NCBI GenBank assembly: GCA_964017045.1
Contig: OZ024796.1
Location: forward strand, 26,041,010 to 26,105,009
Direction: 5' to 3'
Origin: Omphiscola glabra
Taxonomy: Eukaryota; Mollusca; Gastropoda; Lymnaeidae
DNA: 64,000 bases
Positions 53,901-64,000 of this stretch are shown here, one piece after another. Each line of letters begins with the position of its first letter. The first letter of the stretch is position 1. Position numbers and translations under genes: made by a program. The notes under the pieces were generated by a model. It worked only from the letters and a program-made list of their open reading frames with translations. It made no database searches and was not told the origin of the DNA.

Positions 53901-54117
53901 CATTGAAAGCCTCGGAGTTCTGTAACGAACGCTATTGAGTCTGAATCAATTGAAAGTTGTTGTTTTTTAAGTTCTAGACTTACTTAAAATATTGTGTAAA
54001 TTCAAGTCTAAATACAAATCCTAAACTATCTGATCAAATTAGAGCTTGATGATTTGTCAGTCTTTTGGAGGTACGTAACATTCTTTGATAGACGCTATGC
54101 TAGAATGATGATCAGGG

Positions 54118-54293
54118 CAGTGGCGTAGGAAGGTCGGTGTGGAGGGGTGGTCCACCCCGGGGACTGAATTTGTTTCTTTATATGGATGGGTGGGATTTTC
54201 GGAAAATTGCAGAGTTTTTTTCGTGGAAAAGGGGGGGGGGAGGGGCGAAAATCTTGACCCACCCCGATGGCACTTACCCTAGTTATGCAAATG
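54118..54293 (+). mobile_element. hAT-like MITE, CAGTGGCGTAGGAAGG family
   Basis: 176 bp starting CAGTGGCGTAGGAAGG, flanked by a perfect 8-bp duplication GATCAGGG (54,110-54,117 and 54,294-54,301). The right end has decayed to CTAGTTATGCAAATG. Different inside from the GCGAG family (AGAGTTTTTTTCGTGGAAAA block). Confidence 0.82.
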
Positions 54294-54347
54294 GATCAGG
54301 GGCCAGGATTTGGATTTGTCTAATTCTACTAACTTCATCAGTAATAT

Positions 54348-54783
54348 AGACACCACTTACATAAACTATTTAACTCAAGACACCACTAACGTAAACTAGC
54401 CAACTCAAGACACCACTAACATAAACTAGCCACCTCAAGACACCACTAACATAAACTAATTACCTCAAGACACCACTAACATAAACTAGCCAACTGAAGA
54501 CACCACTAACATAAACTAGCCAACTCAAGACACCACTAACATAAACTAGTCAACTCAAGACACCACAAACATAAACTAGCCACCTCAAGACACCACTAAC
54601 ATAAATTAGCCACCTCAAGACACCACTAACATAAACTAACTCAAGACACCACTAACTTAAACTAGCCAACTCAAGGCACCACTAACATAAACTAGCCAAC
54701 TCAAGACACCACTAACACAAACTAGCCAACTCAACACATCATTAACATAAACTGGCCACCTCAAGACACCACTAACATAACCT
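54348..54783. repeat. 30-bp minisatellite, about 14 copies
   Basis: Units of CAAGACACCACTAACATAAA plus CTAGCCAACT, with variants CTAGCCACCT and CTAATTACCT. Confidence 0.96.
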
Positions 54784-54934
54784 TAACTCAAGACGGAACT
54801 CTGTGATCAGTTAAAGACGGGGCCAATCATCAGTCATGACCTTCACATCAAAGGTGGTCATTTGATGGAGAAAAGTCTGTCAGCTACTTGAAGGATGAAG
54901 AGTACAGGTTGAATAAGCGTGTCGTAGCGGATAC
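54784..54934. other. spacer between minisatellites
   Basis: No structure recognised. Confidence 0.5.
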
Positions 54935-55028
54935 TAAACATGGGTAAGGACATGGGTAGCTAAGGACATGGGTAGCTAAGGACATGGGTAGCTAAGGACA
55001 TGGGTAGCTAAGGACATGGGTAGCTAAG
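54935..55028. repeat. 16-bp tandem repeat, about 6 copies
   Basis: Identical units of GGACATGGGTAGCTAA. Confidence 0.96.
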
Positions 55029-55094
55029 GTTTTGCTCATTTAATTCTTTCCTTGCGGATAACCTCAGATTTTAAAAAATGTTTCACAATATACC

Positions 55095-55430
55095 ATCTTA
55101 AGTTGTATAAGAATGACCTTCAACATATCTTCAAAGGACATTTGGAAGTTTTTTTAGAATGACCTTCAAGATATCTTCAAAGGACACTTGGAAGTTGTTT
55201 AAGAATTACCATCATGATATCTTCAAAAAACATTTGGAAGTTGTTTAAGAATGACTTTCAACATATCTTCAAAGGACATTTGGAAGTTGTTTAAGAATGA
55301 CCTTCAACATATCTTCAAATGACATTTGGAAGTTTTTTAAGAATGACCTTCAAGATATCTTCAAAGGACATTTGGAAGTTGTTTAAAAAAGACCTTCAAC
55401 ATATTTTCAAAGGACATGAGGAAGTGGTTG
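55095..55430. repeat. 46-bp minisatellite, about 7 copies
   Basis: Units with GAATGACCTTCAACATATCT and TCAAAGGACATTTGGAAGTT. Diverged towards the right end. Confidence 0.95.
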
Positions 55431-55737
55431 GAGAACGACCATCAAGATAGCTCCAACTGTTAACAGACCTGGAGAAAACGCTCAAGAAATGGGGGATACA
55501 AAGTGGTGAAAACAAAAACAAGTCTGAGCCCACAGCCGTCAAACAATTGAACGGACGAGTTTTTAACATGCTTAGAATTAAGCCACACGGCTCCACATCC
55601 GTCTGTAAAATAAACCAGCGATATATCCGGTTGCTGACTTCAGACCTTAGACACGCACTGCAAGCACCAGGTACGAAAAAGGGTTATAGCTTCAAAACAA
55701 AAATACAATTACCTTTTTTCTTTTTAAAAAAAAAAAA
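55431..55737. other. intergenic, nothing recognised
   Basis: No gene seen; ends in poly-A and a CA repeat (55,745-55,765). Confidence 0.5.
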
Positions 55738-56100
55738 AGAGAAAACACACACACACACACACAAACCCGAAGCGTGACGCATAATTGTTTTTGCAGACGA
55801 TCTCTTCCTCCAATTTTTTAACATTCTCTCTCTCTCACTCACTCCCTTCGTCTCACCCAGTTTCTCTCTCACTCTCACACATTCTCACTCACTCCCTCTC
55901 CCTCGCTCATTTTCGCTCTCACACACACTCTCACTCACTCTGTCACACTCATTTTCGCTCTCTCACTCCTCTCTCTCCTTCTCACTCTCTCCCTCTCGCT
56001 CACTCACTCTATCACATTCACTCACTCATTCACTATCTCACTCACTATCTCACTATTTCATTCACACACCCTCCAACTTTTCTCTCTTTCTCCTATCATT
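55738..56100. repeat. CT/CA-rich low-complexity tract
   Basis: CTCTCACTCACT-type simple sequence. The Ser/His/Leu-rich 149-codon frame over it is a by-product. Confidence 0.9.
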
Positions 56101-56879
56101 TGTTCCACCCATGTCTCTTGACATCTCATGTGCCTCTCATCTCTTCATATCTCGTTTCTCCTGTCCCACTCGATCTTCCTTATAATCTGATTGGTCTCTT
56201 GCTCTATGACGCTAGCAGTCTCCCATTAATCTGATTTTCATATTTTCAAAACTAACAAAAAAATTTTCTTTCCGCCTCTACATGTCCCAATTTTAAAAAA
56301 AACAAAAACAAAAACAATCTATCCTTTCATTCCTTTTGCGCCCACATTAGCTTCTCCTTACTAAGGATCACTTTGAAAATCGTATTACATAATCCTGGCC
56401 AATTTTCAGATGAGTCATAAATCATTCAAATGACAAGCTTGACTTTTCACAACATTAAAACAGTTTATACCCTTCCCACGCCCCCACTCCCTCCACAACC
56501 AAGGGCCCCGGCACATCCACACACACACACAGACACACACACAAACACACACACACACACACACATACCTCATCGTTTATTTTTCCACATCCTATCATTA
56601 TAGCAAATGGGGACATAATCTTTTAGCATATGCTTTTCACGACTCGCCTTACTCCAGGAGCGAACCGACGACGCCAATGTTGCGCGCCAAACAGAAGGTG
56701 GCACCCAGTGGCGGATATAGAAATAATGACAGGAGGGCGCCACGATGGAAGACGTTCAGAGTTGTATTTACGCCCCATAAATATAACAGAACGGAGGTTT
56801 GGGGGGGGGGGGTGGTGTTGGTTGGAGACGAGCGAATATCAAAGATTGAGGTGTCTTTCATTATATGATTCGTATACAA
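56101..56879. other. intergenic with a CA microsatellite
   Basis: CA repeat at about 56,517-56,566. Frames around 56,630-56,960 are open on both strands and show no domain. Confidence 0.5.
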
Positions 56880-57060
56880 ATACAGAGTGCTGGGTGGCCG
56901 AGCGGTCTTCACAGAGACAATCCCAAGCATAGAGGAGCAAAACAAAATCCAAATTTGGATCAAATAGGCAAGAACGAGAGATTGAGGCTGATGAATTAAG
57001 AAACTCTCACACGGCTCAAGCCTTGGTCATCCTGGCAAGGCCTTGCGTCAAGAGGCCTAA
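56880..57060 (+). mobile_element. tRNA-derived SINE, internally deleted copy
   Basis: The A box GGTGGCCGAGCGGTC is intact. The body blocks ATCAAATAGGCAAGAACGAG and CAAGCCTTGGTCATCCTG match the copy at 49.6-50.0 kb. The B-box region is missing. Confidence 0.62.
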
Positions 57061-57307
57061 CAACCCACCCCCTCTTTTTTTTTCAAAGGCTGCACACCTA
57101 CTCAGCCAACTGGCGCCCATGTAACTCACTTAGACACTTATATCTAAGTTGATAAACAGTATTGTAGTGAGGAGAAGGAAGTGACGTGAAGCCCCACACA
57201 GGAAATGCTGTTTACTCATGCGCAAAGCAGAAAACATTGAAACTGTCACTGTTGTCTTGAAAAGCTGGCTAATTGTGCAGGTACATCTTGCTTATGTGGT
57301 ATTTTGC

Positions 57308-57382
57308 GTGCGTGTGTGTGTGTGTGGGGCGTGTGTGTGTGTGGGGGGCGTGTGTGTGTGTGTATGTGTGTGTGTGTGTGGC
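57308..57382. repeat. TG microsatellite with GGGGCG interruptions
   Basis: (TG)n broken by GGGGCG and GGGGGGCG. Confidence 0.95.
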
Positions 57383-58072
57383 CCTTTTAACTGTTAGAGA
57401 AGGAGTTAAGATGGATGTGTGTCGGGGGGGGGGGGGGGAAGGGGGTTAATGCATTGCGAATGATTATCTCGTCTGAGAACAGGGTGTATAATTTTTCCAA
57501 GTACGGAAGAGGAAGGCGAGGTTGGGTTGGGTAGAAGGAGGGGGTAGTCCTTTGTTATCATCTGATCGTGTCGATAGTCGTACTGGAAAAAGGCCGTTGT
57601 GTTTGTTTCTGTCTCACGTAACGCGAAATTAACGTTAATTGCAAATTAAAGCACCTTTGTTCCAATGTCAGTATTTAGTTAACTTATTTCCACTTCCCTT
57701 GTCGCTAAATTTATAGAGCAGTGATTCTCCATCAGTGTTTCGCTAAATATTTTAAAACTAGGTTCACTTTCAGATCTTCAATTTATGCGAATACGATGAT
57801 ATTTGACAAAGGTCAGCAGATTTAAACCTTGCCTTAATTCGCCAAATTTTTTGGGGGTCAAATTTGACTTACAAATACTAGCGTGTAAGTGGTTAGATCA
57901 CATGCTTAGCTAGGGGTTGTCAAAGTCGGTATTTGCGGTTGACACGCAGGTGGTCCACCACCCCAATTATTTTAGGGATTTAAATATGTAAACGGACACC
58001 ACAAAAATGTTTCCAAAACAACTTGAAAACTGAATAGCTAGCAATGTCACAAACCAGGTAATCTTTAATAAC

Positions 58073-58105
<33 letters not shown>

Positions 58106-58296
58106 AATTGTCCTCTGCAAGGGAGAAATAATTCTCCAATTTTTCTTTTCAATGAAAATGACCATTCAACACTGAAATACAGTATGCGAAATTCATGTCG
58201 AGCGGATTGGTCGCACCTGTAACTTTTTTGTTTAAGGAAATTGCGACCTGCATATGCGAGTATATATGACCGTAACACGTCAACAATGAAACGTTT
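57383..58296. other. intergenic, nothing recognised
   Basis: Poly-A of 27 at 58,078-58,104; minus-strand frames here are open but featureless. Confidence 0.5.
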
Positions 58297-58985
58297 ATTG
58301 TCATGCCAGGTCTTAGAGATCTCCATTGGCTTGCTGTGAGTGAGCGCATTGACCACAACATTCTGTCCCTTGCGTACAGCTGCATAGAAGGCTCTGCACC
58401 GGAATATCTTAAAGAACTGATTTATAAACACGAATCCTTAAAGAACCTGCGGTCTTCAACCCAGTCCTTACTGAGAGTTCACAGAAAGAAGTCATACGGA
58501 GTGAGCTATTTTGAAACGATATCGCCAAAATTATGGAACAGTTTGCCTCAATCTTTGAGGGAAATTGAAAATGAAAAAAAAATCATTTAAGAAACATTGA
58601 AAGACATTTTCATTAAATGTAAGAGCTTCAGAGCGCAGTGAGCATGCTCAGGTAGCATGGATACAAGCTGTGAGCATGTTAAGGTAGCATGGATACAAGC
58701 TGTGAGCATGCTAAGGTAGCATGGATACAAGCTGTGAGCATGCTAGGTAGCGTGGATACAAGCTGTAAGCATGCTAAGGTAGCATGGATACAAGCTGTGA
58801 GCATGCTAAGGTAGCATGGATACAAGCTGTGAGCATGACAAAGTAGCATGGATACAAGCTGTGAGCATGCTAAAGTAGCATGGATGCAAGCAGTTATCAT
58901 GCTAAGGTAGCATGGATACAAGCATCCAGCATGCTAAAGTAGCATGGATACGAGCGCTATATAAGTATTCTATCAATCAATCAGA
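58297..58985 (+). mobile_element. LINE 3' end: reverse-transcriptase C-terminal tail, 3' UTR with internal minisatellite, TCAA-type tail
   Basis: The frame 58,303-58,590 reads LRDLHWLAVSERIDHNILSL, SAPEYLKELI, SYGVSYFETISPKLWNSLPQ and SLREIE, the common tail of many animal non-LTR reverse transcriptases (LHWLPV..RI, APxYL, PKLWNSLP). A frameshift in a poly-A run near 58,575 breaks the ending. After a short 3' UTR with a minisatellite the element ends GAGCGCTATATAAGTATT and (ATCA)n at 58,973-58,985. 5'-truncated and dead. The clade (CR1- or jockey-like) cannot be settled from this piece. Confidence 0.82.
58633..58957. repeat. 32-bp minisatellite inside a LINE 3' UTR, about 10 copies
   Basis: Units of GTGAGCATGCTAAGGTAGCA plus TGGATACAAGCT. 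A single copy of this segment occurs in the related LINE end at 25.8 kb, so the array is an expansion of normal element sequence. Confidence 0.93.
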
Positions 58986-59212
58986 TCACAATGGTGGTGT
59001 ATTGGACATTCTAAAGAGGAAAAATAACACTAGTAAACGCAGACGTGGAACACACAAAGGGCAAATAAGCTTTTGGGGAGTAGCAGTGAGGGGAGGGAGG
59101 GGGCAATGCAACGGGAGAACGAGGAGCGCAAGTGAAGGGGTTTTGGCCATGGGCATCGCCTGGAGAGATATTGAGAGGGCGGCGACAGACAAGGCAAAAC
59201 AGAGAAAATAAC
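58986..59212. other. intergenic, nothing recognised
   Basis: Open frames on both strands merge with the next array. No domain. Confidence 0.5.
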
Positions 59213-59440
59213 TTGATGGCATCCATCCCGGTTGGTGGGCGTTACAGTGAAAATATCTTGATGTCATCCATTCCGGTTGGTAGGCGTTACAGAGAAACTA
59301 ACTTGATTGCATCTGTTCCGGTTGGTGGGCGTTACAGAGAAACTAACTTGATCGCATCTGTCCAGTTCGGTGGGCATTACAAAGGAACTAACTTGACTGC
59401 ATCTGTCCCGGTTGGTGGGCGTTACAAAGAAACTAACAAT
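59213..59440. repeat. 45-bp minisatellite, about 5 copies
   Basis: Units with AACTAACTTGATTGCATCTG and CGGTTGGTGGGCGTTACAGA. As 45 is a multiple of 3, both strands stay open and read as 15-residue repeats. Confidence 0.95.
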
Positions 59441-60218
59441 ATTGTTGGAATTTGTAATTAGTAAGCTCCTGTTGGGAATTCCCGGAGTAGTCAAAAGATT
59501 CCAGAACCCTGTTTCAATTAGTAAGCCCGTCTTTGGTAATTCCCAAAGTTGTCAAAGGTTTTTCTCGAAATGTCTGAATGTCTAAAGCGACATGTTTAAA
59601 ATAAAAGTGCAAGAGATATTACCAGCGGCTTGGTAGAGGCTAGTGCACCCGGGGCGGGGCAATCTTCTTTCCGACCCCATTCCGCGAAAAAAACTCTGCA
59701 GTAAGTCTAAAAGCCAACCTTCGATATGAAGCAAAAAAGTACCGCCAGGGGTGGATCGCTCCCACCCAACACACTTTTTTTTTTTCCTAAACAACTTGAT
59801 ATAACAGACGTTGAATAATAAGAAATATATAATGGAGAAAGAAACGAAAAATATTATCAAAATCGTCAATTACTGTTAGTAAAATCTATTTACATCAGAA
59901 AAATTATGAGGTCATTCTTTCCTGTTTTTTGGTGTTGTTGTTTGAAAAGATCATAAGGCTCCCATAGTGACGTCACAGCACGAGAACAGCTTGCCAATTC
60001 CATCTATTTTGACTAATCGACCAGTAACAGAGCACAAATTATAAAACTGTCGTAGTTAAGGGTGTTCTGGGGAGAAATGAAGAAAAAAAGTGCGCACTTG
60101 ATTAACCAGAGCAGGTGATAGCAATCAATTCAACCAGTTGTCAGAGAACCTCAGAGAGTGTGTGACATCAACGCTGCAAGCACACACACAGACACACAGT
60201 TACACCCACACAAACACA
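59441..60218. other. intergenic with a decayed MITE-like segment
   Basis: From about 59,623 (CAGCGGCTTGGTAGAGG) to 59,780 the minus strand shares the AGAGTTTTTTTCG block and GGGG-rich parts with the MITE at 54.1 kb. Ends undefined. The rest is featureless. Confidence 0.4.
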
Positions 60219-60618
60219 AGCACACCTGTCATCGTCACACACTCTAAAGTACCAATCACACAAGCACACTTGTCACCATTTCACACTCTAAAGTACCAAT
60301 CACACAAGCACACTTGTCACCATTTCACACTCTAAAGTACCAATCACACAAGCACGCCTGTCACCATTACACACTCTAAAGTACCAATCACACAAGCACG
60401 CCTGTCACCATTACACACTCTAAAGTACCAATCACACAAGCACACTTGTCACCATTTCACACTCTAAAGTACCAATCACACAAGCACGCCTGTCACCATT
60501 ACACACTCTAAAGTACCAATCACACAAGCACACTTGTCACCATTTCACACTCTAAAGTACCAATCACACAAGCACGCCTGTCACCATTACACACTCTAAA
60601 GTACCAATCACACAAGCA
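60219..60618. repeat. 44-bp minisatellite, about 9 copies in two variants
   Basis: Shared ACTCTAAAGTACCAATCACA. Variants CACACTTGTCACCATTTCAC and CACGCCTGTCACCATTACAC occur in the order T,T,C,C,T,C,T,C. Confidence 0.96.
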
Positions 60619-60689
60619 TGATAAGAATGATTTTTTTTTTAAGAACACGATTAAAAGTGATAAAACCATATGAGATTTTTAAAGGAGAC

Positions 60690-60815
60690 GACCACACATG
60701 ACCTACAAAGAAGACTTTTATAAATGACCTACAAAGAAGATCCTTAAAATTACCTACAAAGAAGACCTTTATAAATGACCCACAATAAAGACCTTTATAA
60801 ATGACCTACAAAGGA
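60690..60815. repeat. 26-bp tandem repeat, about 5 copies
   Basis: Units of GACCTACAAAGAAGACCTTT plus ATAAAT with variants. Confidence 0.9.
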
Positions 60816-60916
60816 GACGTCGATCCGTAGGTGTAATACAGTATCACAGCCTCCCAGACGACCACACCGTTATTTTACCCACAGCACAAATCCATACTGA
60901 TTATAGATATCTTCAA

Positions 60917-61435
60917 AGCATCCACACACAGCCACGAACCCTCAAGACATCCACACACAGCCACGAACCCTCAAGACATCCACACACAGCCATGAACCCT
61001 CAAGACATCCACACACAGCCACGAACCCTCAAGACATCCACACACAGCCACGAACCTTCAAGACATCCACAAACAGCCACGAACCCTCAAGACATCCACA
61101 CACAACCACGAACGCTCAAGATATCAACACACAGCCACGAACCCTCAAGACATCCACACACAGCCACAAACCCTCAAGACATCCACACACAACCACGAAC
61201 CTTCAAGACATCCACAAACAGCCACGAACCCTCAAGACATCCACACACAACCACGAACGCTCAAGACATCCACACACAACCACGAACCCTCAAGACATCC
61301 ACACACAACCACGAACCCTCAAGACATCCACACACAGCCACGAACCCTCAAGACATCCACACACAACCAATAACCCTCAAGACATCCACACACAGCCACG
61401 AACCCTCAAGACATCCACACACAGTCACTAACAAC
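60917..61435. repeat. 29-bp minisatellite, about 18 copies
   Basis: Units of CAGCCACGAACCCTCAAGAC plus ATCCACACA. All three + frames of the unit lack stops, so a 235-codon frame runs through it; this is a by-product. CA-rich sequence continues to about 61,690. Confidence 0.96.
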
Positions 61436-61699
61436 ATATCCTCAAGACAATCTCCACACCCAGCCACACATCCTGCACGCACACACACACAACCAGACAC
61501 AACCTATCCACAAGACCTGCCCACACAAAACCAGACACAACCTATCCACAAGACACCAACATACAAAACAACAAGACATGAACACACACAACAACAACAA
61601 ACAACATTTCTACAAGATAATCTCCTCACACAACCACAAACCGACAAGACATGCACACACACACACACACGCATACACACAAAACGAGACACAACATAG

Positions 61700-62939
61700 C
61701 CAGTTATTCACTAAACCTCCACAAACAACCGATCCGGACAAGACAGTTTTACTCACGCTGACAATCTCACCTAGCTCACGAGCGAGTACTTAAATATTCT
61801 TCGCACGTGCATCGGGGTATAAAATTTAGATTAGATTCCCTCCATACGTTCTTACTTACACTTACATTCATAAGAAGGAGAACAAGGTTGAGAAATGGCT
61901 TTCCAACACCCCCCCCCCTTTCTTCCCCCGTTCAAAAGAAATATTTTTTCACCACTTTTTAACACGAGTTGCTTAATCCCTATAGAATCGGGTAGGACTG
62001 CGTTTCGAAATAAAGCAGGGGGTCTCACGTGCTATATTTCTGGGTACACGGCCGTGGAATTATTTCTAAGTAATGCATCCGTACTGACTAAAAAAATGTG
62101 TTAATTTTTGTTGTTGATTTCTTTTTCGCTTATGGTGCCCTTTTTGGTAGCACTGTCCTGGGTCCGCCCATGATGCTTGGGTTCCCTGCTGGGTATTTTA
62201 TTTTTATTTTTACAAGAAATACATGTTTTTGGTGCGTTGGATAAAATAACATCTTTTAAAACTCTCCTATCCTGACTGATTCCCCCCTCTGACCGATAGA
62301 CGATACTACTAGGTGCCGTCAATGGCTTCACATTTTTAAAAAAAGTTATGGAATGGTTGGAGCGAATACAATGACCACTGGATCCACCTCCAACATTTAA
62401 ATTAATTTTTTTTTCTTGTAACGTTTCTTCTTGATATAACAACCCAACCACAACGACGCATCGGCAACACTTCAACAATGTCCCTTGTGTTTACAACATC
62501 TAATCCATTATAAACCCATCGAATGTCTTTCTTATAGTTTTAACAGACCACGTGAGTAGACGCTTTATTTACACAGCTTTCGAGTCCCGGGCTGTTTGCA
62601 GGTAAAAGTTCAAAGACATCATGAAGCACCACGGCTTAGCTCTAGCGGATTAAAACGTACCGACCAATGGCGCCAAATAGTGTATTATGCGACACGATTA
62701 AGCTGAGATTTAAAAAAACCACGAAAAAAACCAACAAAACTAAGTTTTCCTTTGTATGATTCAGTGAATGTTTAGAAACATATTTTTAAAAAAATGTTAT
62801 TCTTGACAAACGATTTCGATTCCGACCCTACCACTGCGACTACGATTACGCCTACTTAAGGCCAATATCTAACTCCGTTTCTTAAACCCAGCATCTTTGT
62901 TTGGCACATTCACTGATTATTTGGTAACAGAGAGGAGGC
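61700..62939. other. intergenic, nothing recognised
   Basis: A 125-codon minus frame (62,101-62,478) has no recognised domain. Confidence 0.5.
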
Positions 62940-63003
62940 GTCCGCCGTGTGCGAGTGAGATAGTTAGATATATATTGTGTGAGAGATAGAGTGTGTGAGT
63001 GTG
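62940..63003. repeat. GTGTGAGAGATAGA microsatellite, left part
   Basis: Short stretch of the simple repeat that resumes at 63,730 to the right of the R1 retroposon. Confidence 0.85.
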
Positions 63004-63722
63004 CCCCCCCCCACCCCCGGGATTCCGGTTGACAAGTCTGTAGTGGCTTGCCGATTTGGAAGCGCTGGCCACCGACCCCCTCGGCGTTAACCCTGGGCAC
63101 ATTACCACCATTGCGTGTTCCGCGTGGCAGACAAGGGCATGCATGGTAGTTGCTGGAATAAACGGCTCCTACAGGGCTGCCACCTGTGATACTTCGCAGG
63201 GGGAAGAAAAGGCAAACACAGGGTAGGGATCGTGATTACAAGTTGCCGTTAAGGGATATGAGGCGATAGGCTGTGGTGGAAGCCTATGGCCGGTGATTCT
63301 AAATATGCAGCCCTGAGAAAGCTGCTCCTAGGCAACCGTTTCGTCCCAGCTACTTCGCGAATTAGTTGCGGGGTGGAAACCCAATGTAGAATCCCTCTTA
63401 GAGGGCGTCCGATGCTTCCCCGGGACGGGTGGGGGGAGATATTAGGACGTTAATTTACCGTCCCGGCCCCTAGGAAAGTGGACTACGGACGCTTGAAACA
63501 CAGCGTCTTCGGTCGACCAGACGTCTCCGGGCGGGGGGGGGTCTCCATCAGCGAACTCGATCGAGCAGTTGCTGGTGGGAACGTCCCACGCCCGGGGGGG
63601 TCTCTGGCGTCCCCCCGCACGGCCCGGCGTCGGGGAAACCCGGCGGCTGGCAGGTGTGGGTGGGCGCCAGTGAGGGCATCAGGAGCGCAAGCTCGACGGC
63701 CCGCTGACGCCATTTCCTAATG
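63004..63722 (+). mobile_element. GC-rich retroposon R1, near full-length copy
   Basis: About 719 bp starting with a C run (CCCCCCCCCACCCCCGGG) and ending CTCGACGGCCCGCTGACGCC plus ATTTCCTAATG. Aligns with the full-length copy at 24.0-24.75 kb. Contains a G-rich insertion-prone part (63,530-63,600). The 80-codon frames inside are not conserved in the other copies. Confidence 0.78.
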
Positions 63723-63724
63723 AG

Positions 63725-64000
63725 ATATTTCAGTGTGTGATTGTTTGAGAGATAGAGTGTGTCAGATATAGAGTGTGTGAGTGATAGCGTGTGTGTGTGT
63801 GAGTGGGTGTGTGAGATAGAATGTGTGAGTGAGTGAGTGTGTGAGAGATATGTGTCAGAGAGTGGGCGTGTGTGAGATAGAGTGTGTGAGTGAGTGGTGT
63901 GTGTGTGTGGGTATGTTAGATATAAAGTGTGCGAGAGATAGAGTGTATGAGAGATAGAGTGTGTGAGAGATAGAGTGTGTGAGAGATAGAGTGTGTGAGA
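63725..64000. repeat. GTGTGAGAGATAGA microsatellite, right part, runs off the window
   Basis: GTGTGAGAGATAGA and GTGTGTGAGTG variants. The last 60 bases are perfect 16-bp units (GAGAGATAGAGTGTGT). Confidence 0.95.

Noticed and set aside
55785..56234. 149-codon Ser/His/Leu-rich frame
   Set aside because: Translation of CT/CA simple sequence.
58912..59494. Frames of 70-109 codons on both strands
   Set aside because: Driven by the 45-bp array, open on both strands; the flanking parts show no domain.
60992..61699. 235-codon open frame, longest in the window
   Set aside because: It lies wholly in a 29-bp tandem array and CA-rich sequence, and reads as shifting repeats of HTQPRTLKTS-type peptide. 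No non-repeat protein sequence.
62101..62478. 125-codon minus frame
   Set aside because: No motif recognised and no support from splice sites or repeats.

Overview
The window is eukaryotic and most likely molluscan, probably a gastropod. It has spliced exons with GT/AG borders, an A+T-rich background, a neuronal-type ELAV/Hu gene, non-LTR retrotransposon remnants, tRNA-derived SINEs, many short hAT-type MITEs and unusually dense minisatellites. The organism call is an inference from this style of genome and from one MITE family that resembles SPIN elements, which are known from a pond snail. No bacterial, organellar or CRISPR features are present.

Left end, 1 to about 10,000: the 3' part of an ELAV/Hu RNA-binding protein gene on the + strand. 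The first half of RRM1 lies outside the window. Visible are the RRM1 C-terminal exon (620-723), two alternative versions of the exon encoding the start of RRM2 (2019-2172 and 2752-2905), an exon for the rest of RRM2 plus hinge (4475-4721), and a last exon for hinge plus RRM3 with the stop codon (5112-5499). The two RRM2 exons have the same length (154 nt) and phases and encode 51 residues that are 40/51 identical. Because 154 is not a multiple of 3, they can only be used one at a time. This mutually exclusive pair is the main discovery. Downstream lies a T-rich candidate 3' UTR with several poly(A) signals and an AU-rich element.

The rest, about 10,000 to 64,000: I see no convincing protein-coding gene, only one weak candidate exon at 44,115-44,260 (-). 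The space is filled by (a) more than 35 unrelated tandem arrays with units of 10-76 bp, several with higher-order structure, the largest being 2.2 kb at 47.2-49.4 kb; (b) at least four hAT-like MITE families, most copies flanked by 8-bp target-site duplications; (c) a 338-bp-class MITE family with 18-bp terminal inverted repeats; (d) an unclassified GC-rich retroposon of about 720-750 bp, one copy with a perfect 14-bp target-site duplication; and (e) LINE 3' ends (one RTE type, one with a LHWL-type reverse-transcriptase tail) and SINEs. One minisatellite has clearly grown out of a LINE 3' tail.

Most long open frames right of 10 kb are by-products of tandem arrays and should not be annotated as proteins.
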